A stretch of 64,000 nt of DNA from positions 16,870 to 80,869 of the forward strand of contig JBFWVT010000014.1 of the NCBI GenBank assembly GCA_050246595.1, read 5' to 3'. Positions 8,852 through 18,039 of this stretch are shown piece after piece. How positions within the stretch are numbered: the first letter of the stretch is position 1; each line of letters opens with the position of its first letter. Origin of the DNA: DATARH01 sp050246595. Its GTDB lineage: Bacteria > Pseudomonadota > Alphaproteobacteria > ATCC43930 > CGMCC-115725. Position numbers and translations under genes: made by a program. The notes beneath the pieces are model-generated. The model worked only from the letters and a program-made list of their open reading frames with translations, did not search any database and was not told the DNA's origin.

Positions 8852-10291
8852 TCACGCCGTGCGGGTGAGGCCGCGCACGGAGGAGGCCGCCACGACGCGA
8901 CCCTCACCGCGATACGCTTCGTGGTTCGTCTCGATATCGCCGAGCCGGTACAGGTAGTTCACCATGATCCCGGCCGATTGCCGCAGCCCCTTCGGCGAAA
9001 CGTCGCCGAGCCAGTTCAGCCGCTCGACGCGGGCGCCATTGCTGAGGTGGAAATGCGCCACCGGGTCGAGAGCACGGCCGGACGACGCGCGGGCATGCAG
9101 CAGATAGCGCGCGCACAGCCGCAGCAGCGGCTCACGTAACGTCGTGGCAATGCGCGGATCATGGTGCCAGTTCGCCCGTTCCAGCAGGTTGAGCAGCAGC
9201 CGGTCGGGGCTGACTTCATCATCGTCAACGTCGAGACCCCGCACCGCCCGCGCCTCGCCGGCGAGCAAAACACCGTCGCGCTCGGTCTCTTCTGCCAACC
9301 AGGCGCGGAAGCCCGGGATTGGCGACAACGTTGCGAACATCTTCAGCCGCGGCAGCTCGGCCGTCAGCGCATCGACGACCCGCTTGATCAGAAAGTCTCC
9401 AAAACTGATCCCGACCAATCCCTTCTGGCAGTTCGAGATCGAATAGAAGATTGCCGTATCGGCGGTTTGCGGATTGCCGATCGGCGCCTCTTCGTCGAGC
9501 AGCGCATGGATATTGCCCGCGATCCCCGAGACCAGCGCCACCTCGACAAAGATCAGCGGCTCGTCGGGCATGCGCGGGTGGAAAAAGGCAAAGCAGCGGC
9601 GGTCGGCCTCAAGCCGGTTTTTCAGATCGGTCCAGCCGCGGATTTCGTGCACGGCCTCGTAGGCGATCAGCTTTTCGAGCAGCGCCGCCGGCGATTCCCA
9701 GGTAATCCGGCGCAATTCGAGAAAGCCGATATCGAACCAGTTGGCGAGCAGGTCGCGCAAATCATCGGCCAGCCCGCGCAACGCCGCATCCTGGCCGGCA
9801 ATGCCGATCAGCTCGGAGCGCCGATCGACAAGAAACTTCACCCCCTCGGGCAGCGCGTTAAACTGTCGCAGCAATGTCATGCGCGGCGGCGTCAACGCTG
9901 TCCGCAGTGCGCGTTCGGCAGCCAGGCGCTGACCCGGATCGTCGGCGCGAAGCACCGCAGCGCAGCGCTCGACGACCGCATCGTGATCGGTGTCGAATTC
10001 TTCGGCCAGGAGCCGCAGAAAGCGCTCGCGACCTGTCGCGTTCAGCGCCAAGTAGGAGCGGCCGAGTTCGGCTGCGCCGGCCCGCGCCGTGACCTCGCCG
10101 CCGCGTCCGTCGAGGCAGTTCAGCATGCGCTGGCGCAGCCATGAAATATCGTCATCCGGCAGGTCCGGCCGTGGCGCGCCGGACAACGCGCCGCGCGCCG
10201 ACAGCGCGATTTCGCGCCAGGCGCTGCGCAGATTGGCCATCGTGCGGTCGAGAACGCCGTCGAAGAAGCCGGGGCTGGCGCGATCGCTCAT
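8852..10291 (-). CDS. Malonyl-CoA decarboxylase
   Basis: A 479-residue protein of the MCD family, which converts malonyl-CoA to acetyl-CoA and CO2. The family pattern is clear in the C-terminal catalytic half: FFHPRMPDEPLIFVEVAL, IFYSISNCQKGLVGISFG, LPRLKMFATLSPIPGFRAWL, and NWLGDVSPKGLRQSAGIMVN followed by ETNHEAY. The N-terminal half is helical and ends in the Phe-Leu-rich FNALPEGVKFLVDRR stretch. The frame extends open upstream into another gene; the true start is the ATG at 10291, which overlaps the stop of the NAD(P)HX repair gene in ATGA, so translation is probably coupled. Role: disposal of malonyl-CoA or growth on malonate. No malonate transporter or ligase is beside it. Confidence 0.9.
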   Translation of the reverse strand: MSDRASPGFFDGVLDRTMANLRSAWREIALSARGALSGAPRPDLPDDDISWLRQRMLNCLDGRGGEVTARAGAAELGRSYLALNATGRERFLRLLAEEFDTDHDAVVERCAAVLRADDPGQRLAAERALRTALTPPRMTLLRQFNALPEGVKFLVDRRSELIGIAGQDAALRGLADDLRDLLANWFDIGFLELRRITWESPAALLEKLIAYEAVHEIRGWTDLKNRLEADRRCFAFFHPRMPDEPLIFVEVALVSGIAGNIHALLDEEAPIGNPQTADTAIFYSISNCQKGLVGISFGDFLIKRVVDALTAELPRLKMFATLSPIPGFRAWLAEETERDGVLLAGEARAVRGLDVDDDEVSPDRLLLNLLERANWHHDPRIATTLREPLLRLCARYLLHARASSGRALDPVAHFHLSNGARVERLNWLGDVSPKGLRQSAGIMVNYLYRLGDIETNHEAYRGEGRVVAASSVRGLTRTA

Positions 10292-11871
10292 GACTGTCCG
10301 TGATTGCTGTGCCAACGGGCAGAGATTATGCCGGGCCGTGTTGCAAGGCGACGATTCTCGATCGAGGCAAGCGCGGCCGGCAGGGTGTCGATCAGATCCT
10401 CGGCGACGAGACCGGTCCCGAACCGGCGCGCGGCTTCGGCGTGCAGCCACACCGCGGCGGCGGCGGCCTCGAACGCCGGCATATCCTGCGCCAGCAGGCC
10501 GAGAACGATACCGGCGAGTACATCGCCCGAACCGGCCGTGGCGAGTTGCGGCGGCGCCCGCTCGTTGATCGCCGCGCGACCGTCGGGGGCGGCGATCACG
10601 GTGTCGTTGCCCTTGAGCAGCACCACCGCGCCGCTCTTGCGCGCCGCCTGTCGGGCGCGCGCCAGCTTGCCGTGCGAGGCTCCGGTCATGCGGCCGAACA
10701 GGCGGGCAAACTCGCCCCCGTGCGGAGTCATCACGCAATCCGATCGGTCCGATTGAGATTGAATCGCGGCGAACAGCGCTCGTTTCTCGTCGGCGAACAC
10801 GGTCAGCGCATCGGCATCGAGAACCGCGCGTTTTCCCGCCGCCAGCGCCGCCAGCGCCTTGTTGCGCGTCTCGGGTCCGAGACCGGCGCCCGGTCCGATC
10901 AGCGTTGCGTTGCGCCTCGGGTCGGCCAGCAGTTCCCGGAATTCCTCGATCCCGGAAGCGAGTTGCACGATGACCGCGGTGAGCGCCCCGGCATAGATCG
11001 GAAACGCCGGCTCCGGCGCCGCGACCGTAACCAGACCGGCGCCGGCCCGCGCCGCGGCGCGCGCGGCTAGCCGCGCGGCGCCGGTCATTTCTGCGCCTCC
11101 GGCTATCAGCGCATGCCCGCGCGTGTATTTGTGGCTCTCGGGGCCGGGCCGCGGAAGCAATCCCGACCACCAATCCGGATGATTGGCGACAACCTGCGGC
11201 GCCAACACGTCCAGTACGGCGGCCGGGATGCCGATCGGAGCGAGCACGGTCTCGCCGCATAATTCCCGTCCCGGCAATAATAGGTGCCCGGGCTTGCGGC
11301 GGAAAAACGTCACGGTCACCGCCGCGCGCGGTGCAACGCCGCGAATTTCGCCGCTGGCGCCGTCGACCCCGCTCGGCACGTCAACCGCGACGACCGGCAG
11401 GCCCGGATCGAGCGCCGCGATCACGTCACGCGGGCCTCCCTCCACCGGGCGCGTCAGTCCCGCGCCGAACATCGCATCGATAATAAGGCCGGCACCGTTC
11501 AAGACAGCCGCCGTAAGCGGTTCGACCGGGCCGTTCCACCGACCCGCCGCGATCGCGGCGTCGCCGCGCAGAGCCTGCCGGTCGCCGAGCAGCGCGACGC
11601 GCACCGGCCAACCGCGTTCAGCCAGCAGCCGCGCCGCGACAAATCCATCCCCGCCATTATTGCCCGGCCCGCAAAGGACCGTGGCCGGCCGCCGCGCCCA
11701 GCGCCGCGATACAGCATCGGCGACAGCGCGACCGGCGTTCTCCATCAGGACGCTGCCGGGCACCCCGCCGGCGATCGTCAGCCGGTCGGCCTCGCCCATC
11801 TCGGCCGGCGGCAACAGCGCATGCCGCCGCCATGCGTCGCTTGTATTTTCAGGTGATCGCACCAACTCCAT
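10288..11871 (-). CDS. nnrDE: Bifunctional NAD(P)H-hydrate epimerase / ADP-dependent NAD(P)H-hydrate dehydratase
   Basis: This enzyme repairs hydrated NADH/NADPH. The N-terminal epimerase (YjeF_N) domain carries GVPGSVLMENAG, ATVLCGPGNNGGDGFVAARLL and VDVPSGVDG. The C-terminal dehydratase domain (about residue 225 on) has HKYTRGHALIAGG, NATLIGPGAGLG, VLDADALTVF, VMTPHGGEFARLFG and the ADP-binding ATAGSGDVLAGIV. I prefer the ATG at 11871 (527 residues); the frame could also open at a TTG three codons earlier. It is the first gene of a two-gene unit with malonyl-CoA decarboxylase, joined by a 4-base overlap. Domain order and length are those of E. coli YjeF-type fusions. Confidence 0.93.
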   Translation of the reverse strand: MELVRSPENTSDAWRRHALLPPAEMGEADRLTIAGGVPGSVLMENAGRAVADAVSRRWARRPATVLCGPGNNGGDGFVAARLLAERGWPVRVALLGDRQALRGDAAIAAGRWNGPVEPLTAAVLNGAGLIIDAMFGAGLTRPVEGGPRDVIAALDPGLPVVAVDVPSGVDGASGEIRGVAPRAAVTVTFFRRKPGHLLLPGRELCGETVLAPIGIPAAVLDVLAPQVVANHPDWWSGLLPRPGPESHKYTRGHALIAGGAEMTGAARLAARAAARAGAGLVTVAAPEPAFPIYAGALTAVIVQLASGIEEFRELLADPRRNATLIGPGAGLGPETRNKALAALAAGKRAVLDADALTVFADEKRALFAAIQSQSDRSDCVMTPHGGEFARLFGRMTGASHGKLARARQAARKSGAVVLLKGNDTVIAAPDGRAAINERAPPQLATAGSGDVLAGIVLGLLAQDMPAFEAAAAAVWLHAEAARRFGTGLVAEDLIDTLPAALASIENRRLATRPGIISARWHSNHGQS

Positions 11872-11969
11872 CACCTGCAAAGGTGGGAAGCAATACGACC
11901 GGGAAAAGGACCGCCAACCGGCGGGGCAAACTTGACGCTGTCGTGTCGATCCGCTACGTCACACGCGAT

Positions 11970-12047
11970 GGCGGGTGTAGCTCAGTCGGTTAGAGCGCCA
12001 GATTGTGGATCTGGATGTCGTGGGTTCGAATCCCATCACTCGCCCCA
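11970..12047 (+). tRNA. tRNA-His (anticodon GTG)
   Basis: The anticodon stem CCAGA/TCTGG encloses TTGTGGA (anticodon GTG). The extra 5' G(-1) at 11970 can pair with C73, the identity feature of tRNA-His, and CCA is encoded. It marks the left edge of the accessory region that follows. Confidence 0.95.
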
Positions 12048-12742
12048 ACAATCCCAAGCACCCGGCGACTACAGAGGTGCAGTGATACCGCCCCGTTCGA
12101 CCCTCTGCTCCAGGGTTCGGGCAACGCCTCGGCCGGCCGGGTACATCGCACTGGTTCCTCGCGACGGTCAGGGCAGGGGCAGTCAGAAACTCGCCGCCAG
12201 CAGCGGATAGCGCATCGGCAGGTCCGGACAGCGCACCGCGGACGAGTCTCGCCGCTAAGCGGCCGCACGACCGGGGGATCGCGTGATGCTGAAACGCCTA
12301 TGGCAATGCCGGCATGCAACGTGCCTGGACGATTATCGAGTCGACAATTGGATACTCGAAATCAGGATTTTCGCTCGGCGGGGTAGGGAAGCACAAATAT
12401 CTCGATAATACGCCTGCCTGCCGCATTTCTACTCCGGAGCAGGACCGATTCGTGCACCCGTCGTTCTTCAACGGCAGAAAGCCGCTGCTCGATGGCTCCG
12501 GCGCTTCCGCGACGGGACGCTGGCGCGCGGTCGAGACTGCAACTGCGACAACGCTGCGCGGCATCGCTCTTCCGATGCGGCTAGACTTCCGGCGAGGCGT
12601 TGACAATGCTCGGCCCGACCGCGAGCTTGCAAAAACGTGGGTAAGGGAGTTTTTCTGACGCTGGAGATGATCCGGGCGGACAATCGGTCGGAGTAACGAT
12701 CGCGTTGCGCATCGTCGAGAGGCTGTTCTGGAGGCAGAGTAT
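12048..12742. other. 695-base stretch between tRNA-His and the glycan genes
   Basis: No gene of recognisable family. The only reading frame with a plausible ribosome site is the small one at 12286-12408, listed separately. Composition falls in GC towards the right end, as in the glycosyltransferase gene that follows. I saw no duplicate of the tRNA 3' end here that would prove an attachment site. Confidence 0.45.
12286..12408 (+). CDS. Possible small protein of 40 residues, unrecognised
   Basis: ATG at 12286 preceded by GGGGGATCGCG, stop TAA at 12406-12408. The product starts MLKRLWQCRHATCLDDY and is rich in Arg and Cys/His. It could be the remnant of a longer gene or a chance frame; there is no homology I can name. 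Included because it is the only frame in the gap with a ribosome-site-like sequence. Confidence 0.2.
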   Translation: MLKRLWQCRHATCLDDYRVDNWILEIRIFARRGREAQISR

Positions 12743-14962
12743 ATGGAGGCGATCCCGAACCCGATCAATAAATTCAATGTATTGGTAGTAACACCCACCC
12801 CGTCGCACGCGCCGATCCGCGGCAACCGAAAGAGAATCCTGGCACTGTCGAACCGCCTCCGCGAAATGGGAGGGAAGATATACTTTGTATATTTTCCCCG
12901 CGAGTGGGGAATGAAGATAAATGACGATGAAATGCGGGCTATGAAATCCCATTGGGACGAGGTATTCCTTGTCCCGCCATCGGGACCGGTCATAGGCTCG
13001 ACCACCGAGGAGCATTACCGCATAGATGATTGGTGGGACGACAACATAGGCCGGACATGCAACTGGCTCTCCTGGGGCGTTTATTTTGACATCGTTATTG
13101 TAAATTATGCATTCTTCAGCAAATGTTTCGAGTATCTTAACAGAAATCTCCTGCGTGTACTGGATACTCACGATGTTCTTGCGGGCCGGAAGGAGATGCT
13201 GATTGCTAATGATTTACCGGTCGATTTCTTTTACACGACAAAACAGGAGGAGAAAATCGCGCTGGAGAGGGCCTCGGTTGTCCTGGCGATAAAGCCGTCC
13301 GAGGCCGCGCATTTTCGGGCGTTGGCCGCGACACCGGTGATCGAACTCGGCCATTTCGAAAATTTTGTCGCACCGATCTCGACTGGCGGGATTTCGGCCG
13401 GTCCGATAACGTTCGGCTATCTCGCAAGCGAGAATCCGATCAATCAAGAGAATCTTCGCCGGTTCCTATCCGCATTCGCGCCGGTTCTGGAAGCGAACCC
13501 GTCGGATGTTCGTTTCCGAATCGCTGGGCTTATCTCAGACTATGCCGCGTCTCTTGCTCAGACTCGACTGCCGAATGTCGAAATTCTGGGCCGCATCGAG
13601 CACGTCGAACAGTTTTACTCGAACCTTTGTGACGTCGTCGTGTCACCGTTTGATTTTGGAACTGGGCTCAAGATCAAAACAGTTGAAGCCTTGAGTTTCG
13701 GCAAACCAATCATCGGAACGGCACACGCGTTCGAGGGGATTTCCACCGAAGAACCGATGCACCTTTATCCCAATGTCCGAGATATGGTTGAGGGCTGTAT
13801 TGCAACCGTCAAATCGCCGGAACAGACAATCAAGGTGCTCACGGCATCGACCGAAGCGATCCGACATGAACTCCGGACCAGGTTCGACAACGCTGTTACC
13901 CGCATCGTGCGGGCGGCAGGCTATCGTCGGTTTGTCCTCGTCGCGGAGCCGGGTTTCTGGCACGAGCAGACAGCCTATCAGCGCCGCACCGCCGCGCTCA
14001 TCAGGCAATTGCGGGAGCACGCACACCTCCACATCGTCTGTGCCGCGCCGGCCCGGCCGGACTGGCGAAACCAGCTTGTCGAATGGCAATGGGGCATTTC
14101 GTTCCATTTGAATGTCAACGGCGCCGATCAGGACGCGTTCGTAGAGGAAATGGTCACACTTCTTGAGCCGAGCATCTGTATTTTCGAAACTCCGAGCCGT
14201 GTGGCCCTGCGGGTTGGCTGTGACGAATTGTATCTTGATTTTACGGCGTTGAGCGCGGCCGGTTGGAGGTCCACGCTGCGTGGAGAGAACATTCCTTTCG
14301 CCACCGCCCCGCGCATTCTCCATACCTCGGATGCCGTCCGCGCGACGGCGCTGGACATACCTGCCCTGGGGGCGGCCGCGACCGCTTCTCTGCCGATGGT
14401 CGACGCTGATATCTGCGCCAGGACAGGCGCGTCGCTCGCGATCGTGTGCGACGACCCGATCGGATGGGCGCCGCTGGTGCGCGCCATGACTCACGAACTT
14501 GTCCCATTCTCCAAATGGGACGGAAGAGGCGATGTGTTTGTTCCATCCTTGAACCCAGCATCGGCAGCAATTGACGACATTCCATCTTATTCGCTCCATA
14601 TCCGAGAAGCGTTTCCGAAAATCACGCACCGAATCCGCGCATGCGTGCATCTCGGTTCGGACCGGCTGCTTGCGACCGACCTCAAGGCAGGGCTTTTGAA
14701 CCAGGGTGTTCCCATCCTCAGGCTCGCATCGGGTCCGATCGCCAACGAACCGTATGAGGTGACGTGCTCCTCGGCAGCCGAATTGCGGCAGCACCTGCGA
14801 TTCATCTTCGCGTCTGATACAATTGCGGCACGGTATGCGGCCGCCTCCTGCGAATGGGCTCGGGCCGAGCAATCACTTTACGGTCTGCAAACCTGGGCCT
14901 GGCAGCTCGGTTGGCGCCTCGCCAGGAGCGTGGATGGTTTCCTCCGGACCGAGGCCGCATGA
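12743..14962 (+). CDS. Large GT-B glycosyltransferase (GT4-like) with a second C-terminal domain
   Basis: A 739-residue protein. Residues 10-380 look like a GT-B fold glycosyltransferase: FNVLVVTPTPSHAPIRGNRKRI at the N terminus, and a nucleotide-sugar site with FDFGTGLKIKTVEALSFGKPIIGT, where the Glu of VEAL is the usual sugar-phosphate contact. Residues 390-739 form a second domain that I do not recognise; it begins GYRRFVLVAEPGFWHEQTAYQRR and could be a second, degenerate GT-B unit. The start has GGAGGCAGAGTAT upstream. The first 450 bases are clearly more AT-rich than the flanking genes, suggesting transfer. Its stop overlaps the next start as ATGA. Likely role: assembly of a surface polysaccharide; donor and acceptor unknown. 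Confidence 0.75.
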   Translation: MEAIPNPINKFNVLVVTPTPSHAPIRGNRKRILALSNRLREMGGKIYFVYFPREWGMKINDDEMRAMKSHWDEVFLVPPSGPVIGSTTEEHYRIDDWWDDNIGRTCNWLSWGVYFDIVIVNYAFFSKCFEYLNRNLLRVLDTHDVLAGRKEMLIANDLPVDFFYTTKQEEKIALERASVVLAIKPSEAAHFRALAATPVIELGHFENFVAPISTGGISAGPITFGYLASENPINQENLRRFLSAFAPVLEANPSDVRFRIAGLISDYAASLAQTRLPNVEILGRIEHVEQFYSNLCDVVVSPFDFGTGLKIKTVEALSFGKPIIGTAHAFEGISTEEPMHLYPNVRDMVEGCIATVKSPEQTIKVLTASTEAIRHELRTRFDNAVTRIVRAAGYRRFVLVAEPGFWHEQTAYQRRTAALIRQLREHAHLHIVCAAPARPDWRNQLVEWQWGISFHLNVNGADQDAFVEEMVTLLEPSICIFETPSRVALRVGCDELYLDFTALSAAGWRSTLRGENIPFATAPRILHTSDAVRATALDIPALGAAATASLPMVDADICARTGASLAIVCDDPIGWAPLVRAMTHELVPFSKWDGRGDVFVPSLNPASAAIDDIPSYSLHIREAFPKITHRIRACVHLGSDRLLATDLKAGLLNQGVPILRLASGPIANEPYEVTCSSAAELRQHLRFIFASDTIAARYAAASCEWARAEQSLYGLQTWAWQLGWRLARSVDGFLRTEAA

Positions 14963-16173
14963 CCATCTCAGCGGCGGACAGCCCAAACGCGACAGCGCCG
15001 CGCGTCTTCCTATTTTCCTGCGCGGAACGGTTTGGCGGGGCGGAGGTCTACCTTGCCGGCCTGGCGCTGGAGTTGGCGCGGCGCGGGAGCGATGTCGCTC
15101 TGGTCTGCGGCACCTTGCTTGTCGAACCAATGCGCCATCGGCTCGGCGGTGCAGCGATCACGATCCTCTCCGAGGATGCGGTCGTGTGGGATTGGACAAA
15201 AGATGCGACCTCCAATATCCGTCGCCAGGCGGCGTTCCTCGACTCCTTTCGCAGCCGGCACGACCCTTTCATTTCATTCATCAATCTCAACTGGCTCAAT
15301 GTCGCCGCGGGCCTGCTTCAGGCGCTTGCCGACGAGCCGCACCGTGCCGTGATCCACGTCCATCTCTGCCCGCACTCACTAAATCTGAGCGAGGTCGAGC
15401 GGATAATTCTGTCCGATTCGGTATACCACGCCACGTGGAGCGTCGTGTCGGCAGACAATCGTCGCTTCATCGCGAGAAGCCTCGGGCTTGATCCCGACGA
15501 GGCGGTCTCGCGTATCGATGTAATTTACAACGGTGCCGCCAATGTCGAGGGCGATCCCGGTGAGCGCAACGACACGGCTCGCAGGACAGCGCGCAGGCGG
15601 GTCAGATTGCCGGACGAGCGCTCTATTGTGCTGAGTATCGGTCGCCATGATACCCAGAAGGGTTTTGAAGAGGCATTGACGGTGATGCAGCGCCTTCAGC
15701 CGCTGCTGCCTGCTCTGCTCTACGTCTGGGTCGGCGGCGGCACGCTGTTCGATCGGCACCGGCAGATGGTCGTCGATACCGGCCTTGAGGCGACCGTGTG
15801 GCTTTTTGCGGAACGTCCGGACATCGCCGATTTCTACCGTGCGGCCGATCTCTATTACATGCCGACAAAGTACGAGGGCTTCGCGCTGGCAATGCTTGAA
15901 GCAGCTTTCTATGGTCTGCCGATCGTGATGAACGACATCAGCAGTGCCCGGGAATTCGTTCCCGAGGGTCTTGATGAATGCCTCGTGCCGCCTCTCCGCA
16001 CTTGGCAGCATGTCTGGCGCCTTCACGATCTCCTCAGCGGGCCGGTGGAGCGGCGGGTGGAGATCGGGGCCGCCTTGCAGCGACGCGGGCAGCGGTTTAC
16101 CAGGTCCGGAATGTATGGGATAATGTGCGATCGGGTCCAAAAATTGGTTGTTTCTGACCGTGCCAGACACTGA
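14959..16173 (+). CDS. Glycosyltransferase family 4 protein
   Basis: The ATG at 14959 overlaps the previous stop (ATGA), giving 404 residues; an open frame extends 35 codons upstream inside the preceding gene but is not needed. The N-terminal Rossmann half has ERFGGAEVYLAGLALELARRG, the typical GT4 acceptor-domain start. The C-terminal half has SIGRHDTQKGFEEAL, VWVGGGTLFDR and the E-x7-E motif in YEGFALAMLEAAFYGLPIV. These enzymes are retaining transferases that use nucleotide-sugar donors on the cytoplasmic face. It is probably co-translated with the larger glycosyltransferase upstream, and its end overlaps the start region of the duplicated-module gene. Confidence 0.88.
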   Translation: MTISAADSPNATAPRVFLFSCAERFGGAEVYLAGLALELARRGSDVALVCGTLLVEPMRHRLGGAAITILSEDAVVWDWTKDATSNIRRQAAFLDSFRSRHDPFISFINLNWLNVAAGLLQALADEPHRAVIHVHLCPHSLNLSEVERIILSDSVYHATWSVVSADNRRFIARSLGLDPDEAVSRIDVIYNGAANVEGDPGERNDTARRTARRRVRLPDERSIVLSIGRHDTQKGFEEALTVMQRLQPLLPALLYVWVGGGTLFDRHRQMVVDTGLEATVWLFAERPDIADFYRAADLYYMPTKYEGFALAMLEAAFYGLPIVMNDISSAREFVPEGLDECLVPPLRTWQHVWRLHDLLSGPVERRVEIGAALQRRGQRFTRSGMYGIMCDRVQKLVVSDRARH

Positions 16174-17587
16174 AAAGCGCATTGTGGAACTTCGTCGCCT
16201 GTTCAACGAGATATTGGAGGAAAATCGGCAGATTCTTCGCCGGAAGTGGGACGAGGTAACAGGTGGCGAGACAAATGTCAGGGCGTTGCATTCGGCCTTG
16301 AACCTCCTTATCGACGAAATCGGGTATCTCAAGACCGAGCAAACATTCGATCGTATCGCAGGAGGCACGAACGGCGCCCTGGCCGTACCGCCGTATCTCG
16401 GAACGATTCTTGCAAGATCGCAACGGACGCCATACGCCGCGCCGCGAGCGGCCGAGATCAACCTGAGCGGCTTTTTTCACGGTGCGAATTGGCACCAGGT
16501 GGAGTGGGACGAAGGCCGCGGTTCGGGGTTCCGGTGGAGCGACGGCGCGACCGGCTGGATTGAAATAAGGGTCGATCGTCAGCGATCGCTGAGCCTGGAA
16601 TTCGAATGCGTAAGCATCATCGGCACGGCCAGCTACGATGATATCTGCATCGTCGTCGATGACGACGAACTGGAAACGCGCCAACGCCCGAGTTCATTGA
16701 GCGGTCAAACAGTCTTTTCAGCTTCCCTGCCGACATCGATCGAGCGGTCCGGGTGCCTGCACCGGTTTGGGCTGCGGTGCCGCTTTCCGTCGCGGCCGAT
16801 CGATTACGACCCCAACTCCGCCGATGACCGCATGCTCGGTGCCGCCGTCTCCTTTTTCCGGTTCTATCCCGTCGGTTCGCAACCGGACGAGGCGACCGCA
16901 ACGGAGCGGGGGCTCATATCGAAGCTGCCGCTCTCCCAATCCATCGCCTCGGAAGCAGGCTCGGTTGGAACCGGGGAACGGATATTGTATGCCGCGCCGC
17001 GAGCGGCCGAGATCAACCTGAGCGGCTTTTTTCACGGTGCGGATTGGCACCAGGTGGAGTGGGATAGGCGCAGCGGTTCGGGGTTCCGGTGGAGCGACGG
17101 CGCGACCGGCTGGATTGAAATAAGGGTCGATCGTCAGCGATCGCTGAGCCTGGAATTCGAATGCGTAAGCATCATCGGCACGGCCAGCTACGATGATATC
17201 TGCATCGTCGTCGATGACGACGAACTGGAAACGCGCCAACGCCCGAGTTCATTGAGCGGTCAAACAGTCTTTTCAGCTTCCCTGCCGACATCGATCGAGC
17301 GGTCCGGGTGCCTGCACCGGTTTGGGCTGCGGTGCCGCTTTCCGTCGCGGCCGATCGATTACGACCCCAACTCCGCCGATGACCGCATGCTCGGTGCCGC
17401 CGTCTCCTTTTTCCGGTTCTATCCCGTCGGTTCGCAACCGGACGAGGCGACCGCAACGGAGCGGGGGCTCATATCGAAGCTGCCGCTCTCCCAATCCATC
17501 GCCTCGGAAGCAGGCTCGGTTGGAACCGGGAATACCGAGACGCTTCAGCAGAAAGCTACGGCATCGGCGCCTGACGCTCCCCTTTGA
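16148..17587 (+). CDS. Protein with two near-identical 185-residue beta-rich modules, function unknown
   Basis: Up to 479 residues, depending on start: a TTG at 16148 (overlapping the upstream glycosyltransferase) or a GTG at 16160. The first 90 residues include a charged helical stretch (EKRIVELRRLFNEILEEN). Two copies of one module follow, at about residues 95-278 and 280-463, differing at only a few positions. Each contains EINLSGFFHG, WHQVEW, SGFRWSDGATGWIEIRV, ICIVVDDDELETR and DDRMLGAAVSFFRFYPVG. The pattern of an opening W-x-D/E, a central FRWS(D)G and a closing ADDRMLG...F.F resembles jelly-roll domains appended to glycosyltransferases and polysaccharide enzymes; that is inference. 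No signal peptide or membrane segment. Probably acts with the two preceding glycosyltransferases. Confidence 0.7.
   Translation: MFLTVPDTEKRIVELRRLFNEILEENRQILRRKWDEVTGGETNVRALHSALNLLIDEIGYLKTEQTFDRIAGGTNGALAVPPYLGTILARSQRTPYAAPRAAEINLSGFFHGANWHQVEWDEGRGSGFRWSDGATGWIEIRVDRQRSLSLEFECVSIIGTASYDDICIVVDDDELETRQRPSSLSGQTVFSASLPTSIERSGCLHRFGLRCRFPSRPIDYDPNSADDRMLGAAVSFFRFYPVGSQPDEATATERGLISKLPLSQSIASEAGSVGTGERILYAAPRAAEINLSGFFHGADWHQVEWDRRSGSGFRWSDGATGWIEIRVDRQRSLSLEFECVSIIGTASYDDICIVVDDDELETRQRPSSLSGQTVFSASLPTSIERSGCLHRFGLRCRFPSRPIDYDPNSADDRMLGAAVSFFRFYPVGSQPDEATATERGLISKLPLSQSIASEAGSVGTGNTETLQQKATASAPDAPL
16421..17530 (+). repeat. 555 bp tandem direct duplication
   Basis: Copy 1 runs about 16421-16975 and copy 2 about 16976-17530, an exact offset of 555 bases (185 codons). 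From GCCGCGCCGCGAGCGGCC (16436 and 16991) to the closing TTGGAACCGGG the copies match at nearly every base, including third positions. Differences cluster in the first 15 bases of each unit and around 16488-16522 versus 17043-17077 (AAT to GAT; GACGAAGGCCGC to GATAGGCGCAGC). The duplication keeps the frame. Confidence 0.95.
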
Positions 17588-18039
17588 AGCGAAAGCGGAG
17601 GGCTATCCTTGTCTTGCGGGGTCTGCGGGCGGGCGGATGATCCTGCCTGGTTCAGCGAGGCGGGGGGCTGGTTTGCCAAGGAATTTGCCCATTGAGGGGC
17701 ACAGTTTCGACCGGGTCGAGGGGCTGACGGGAGCGCCGCGGCGGCGGCGCTGGAGTGCGGCGGAGAAGGCGGCGCTTGTCGCGGAGAGCTTGCACCTGGG
17801 GCGGTAGCGAGCCCGGCAGCGTTGCGCCGCGGGCGGCATCGCAATCCGCTTTGCCCGCGGCCGCGGGCGTTGCGATCCGGCGCGTTCGCCGATCGCGGCG
17901 GCGCCCTGCCGGATTTTGTGCCGACCGCGGCGACTGACCGTGGCGCGGCAGCGCCTGCCGGCGCTCCGTACACCAACCGTATACAGCAACGCGCCGGGCC
18001 GCGGCGGCGAGCCCGCGATCGCGTCGCTCCGGGGCGATA
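17588..18039. other. Transition from the glycan locus to mobile-element debris
   Basis: Apart from the IS66-like fragment inside it, this stretch carries no intact gene. It is very GC-rich, and frames on both strands are Ala/Arg/Pro-rich shadows. In two frames after 17807 there are traces (FVPTA, RRPAGF) that could be further eroded transposase-helper sequence. Confidence 0.4.
17706..17807 (+). pseudogene. IS66-type TnpA N-terminal remnant
   Basis: The frame reads RVEGLTGAPRRRRWSAAEKAALVAES and then stops at 17807. The RRRRWSAEEKA-x-IVAES pattern is the characteristic start of IS66-family helper protein TnpA and related HTH transposase subunits. The rest of the gene is lost or out of frame. 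No ribosome site and no partner TnpB/TnpC are present. Confidence 0.6.

Noticed and set aside
8852..11260. A single 802-codon frame spanning malonyl-CoA decarboxylase and half of the NAD(P)HX repair gene
   Set aside because: Only the part after 10291 is MCD-like; the upstream 320 codons are the shadow frame of nnrDE, which is intact in another frame.
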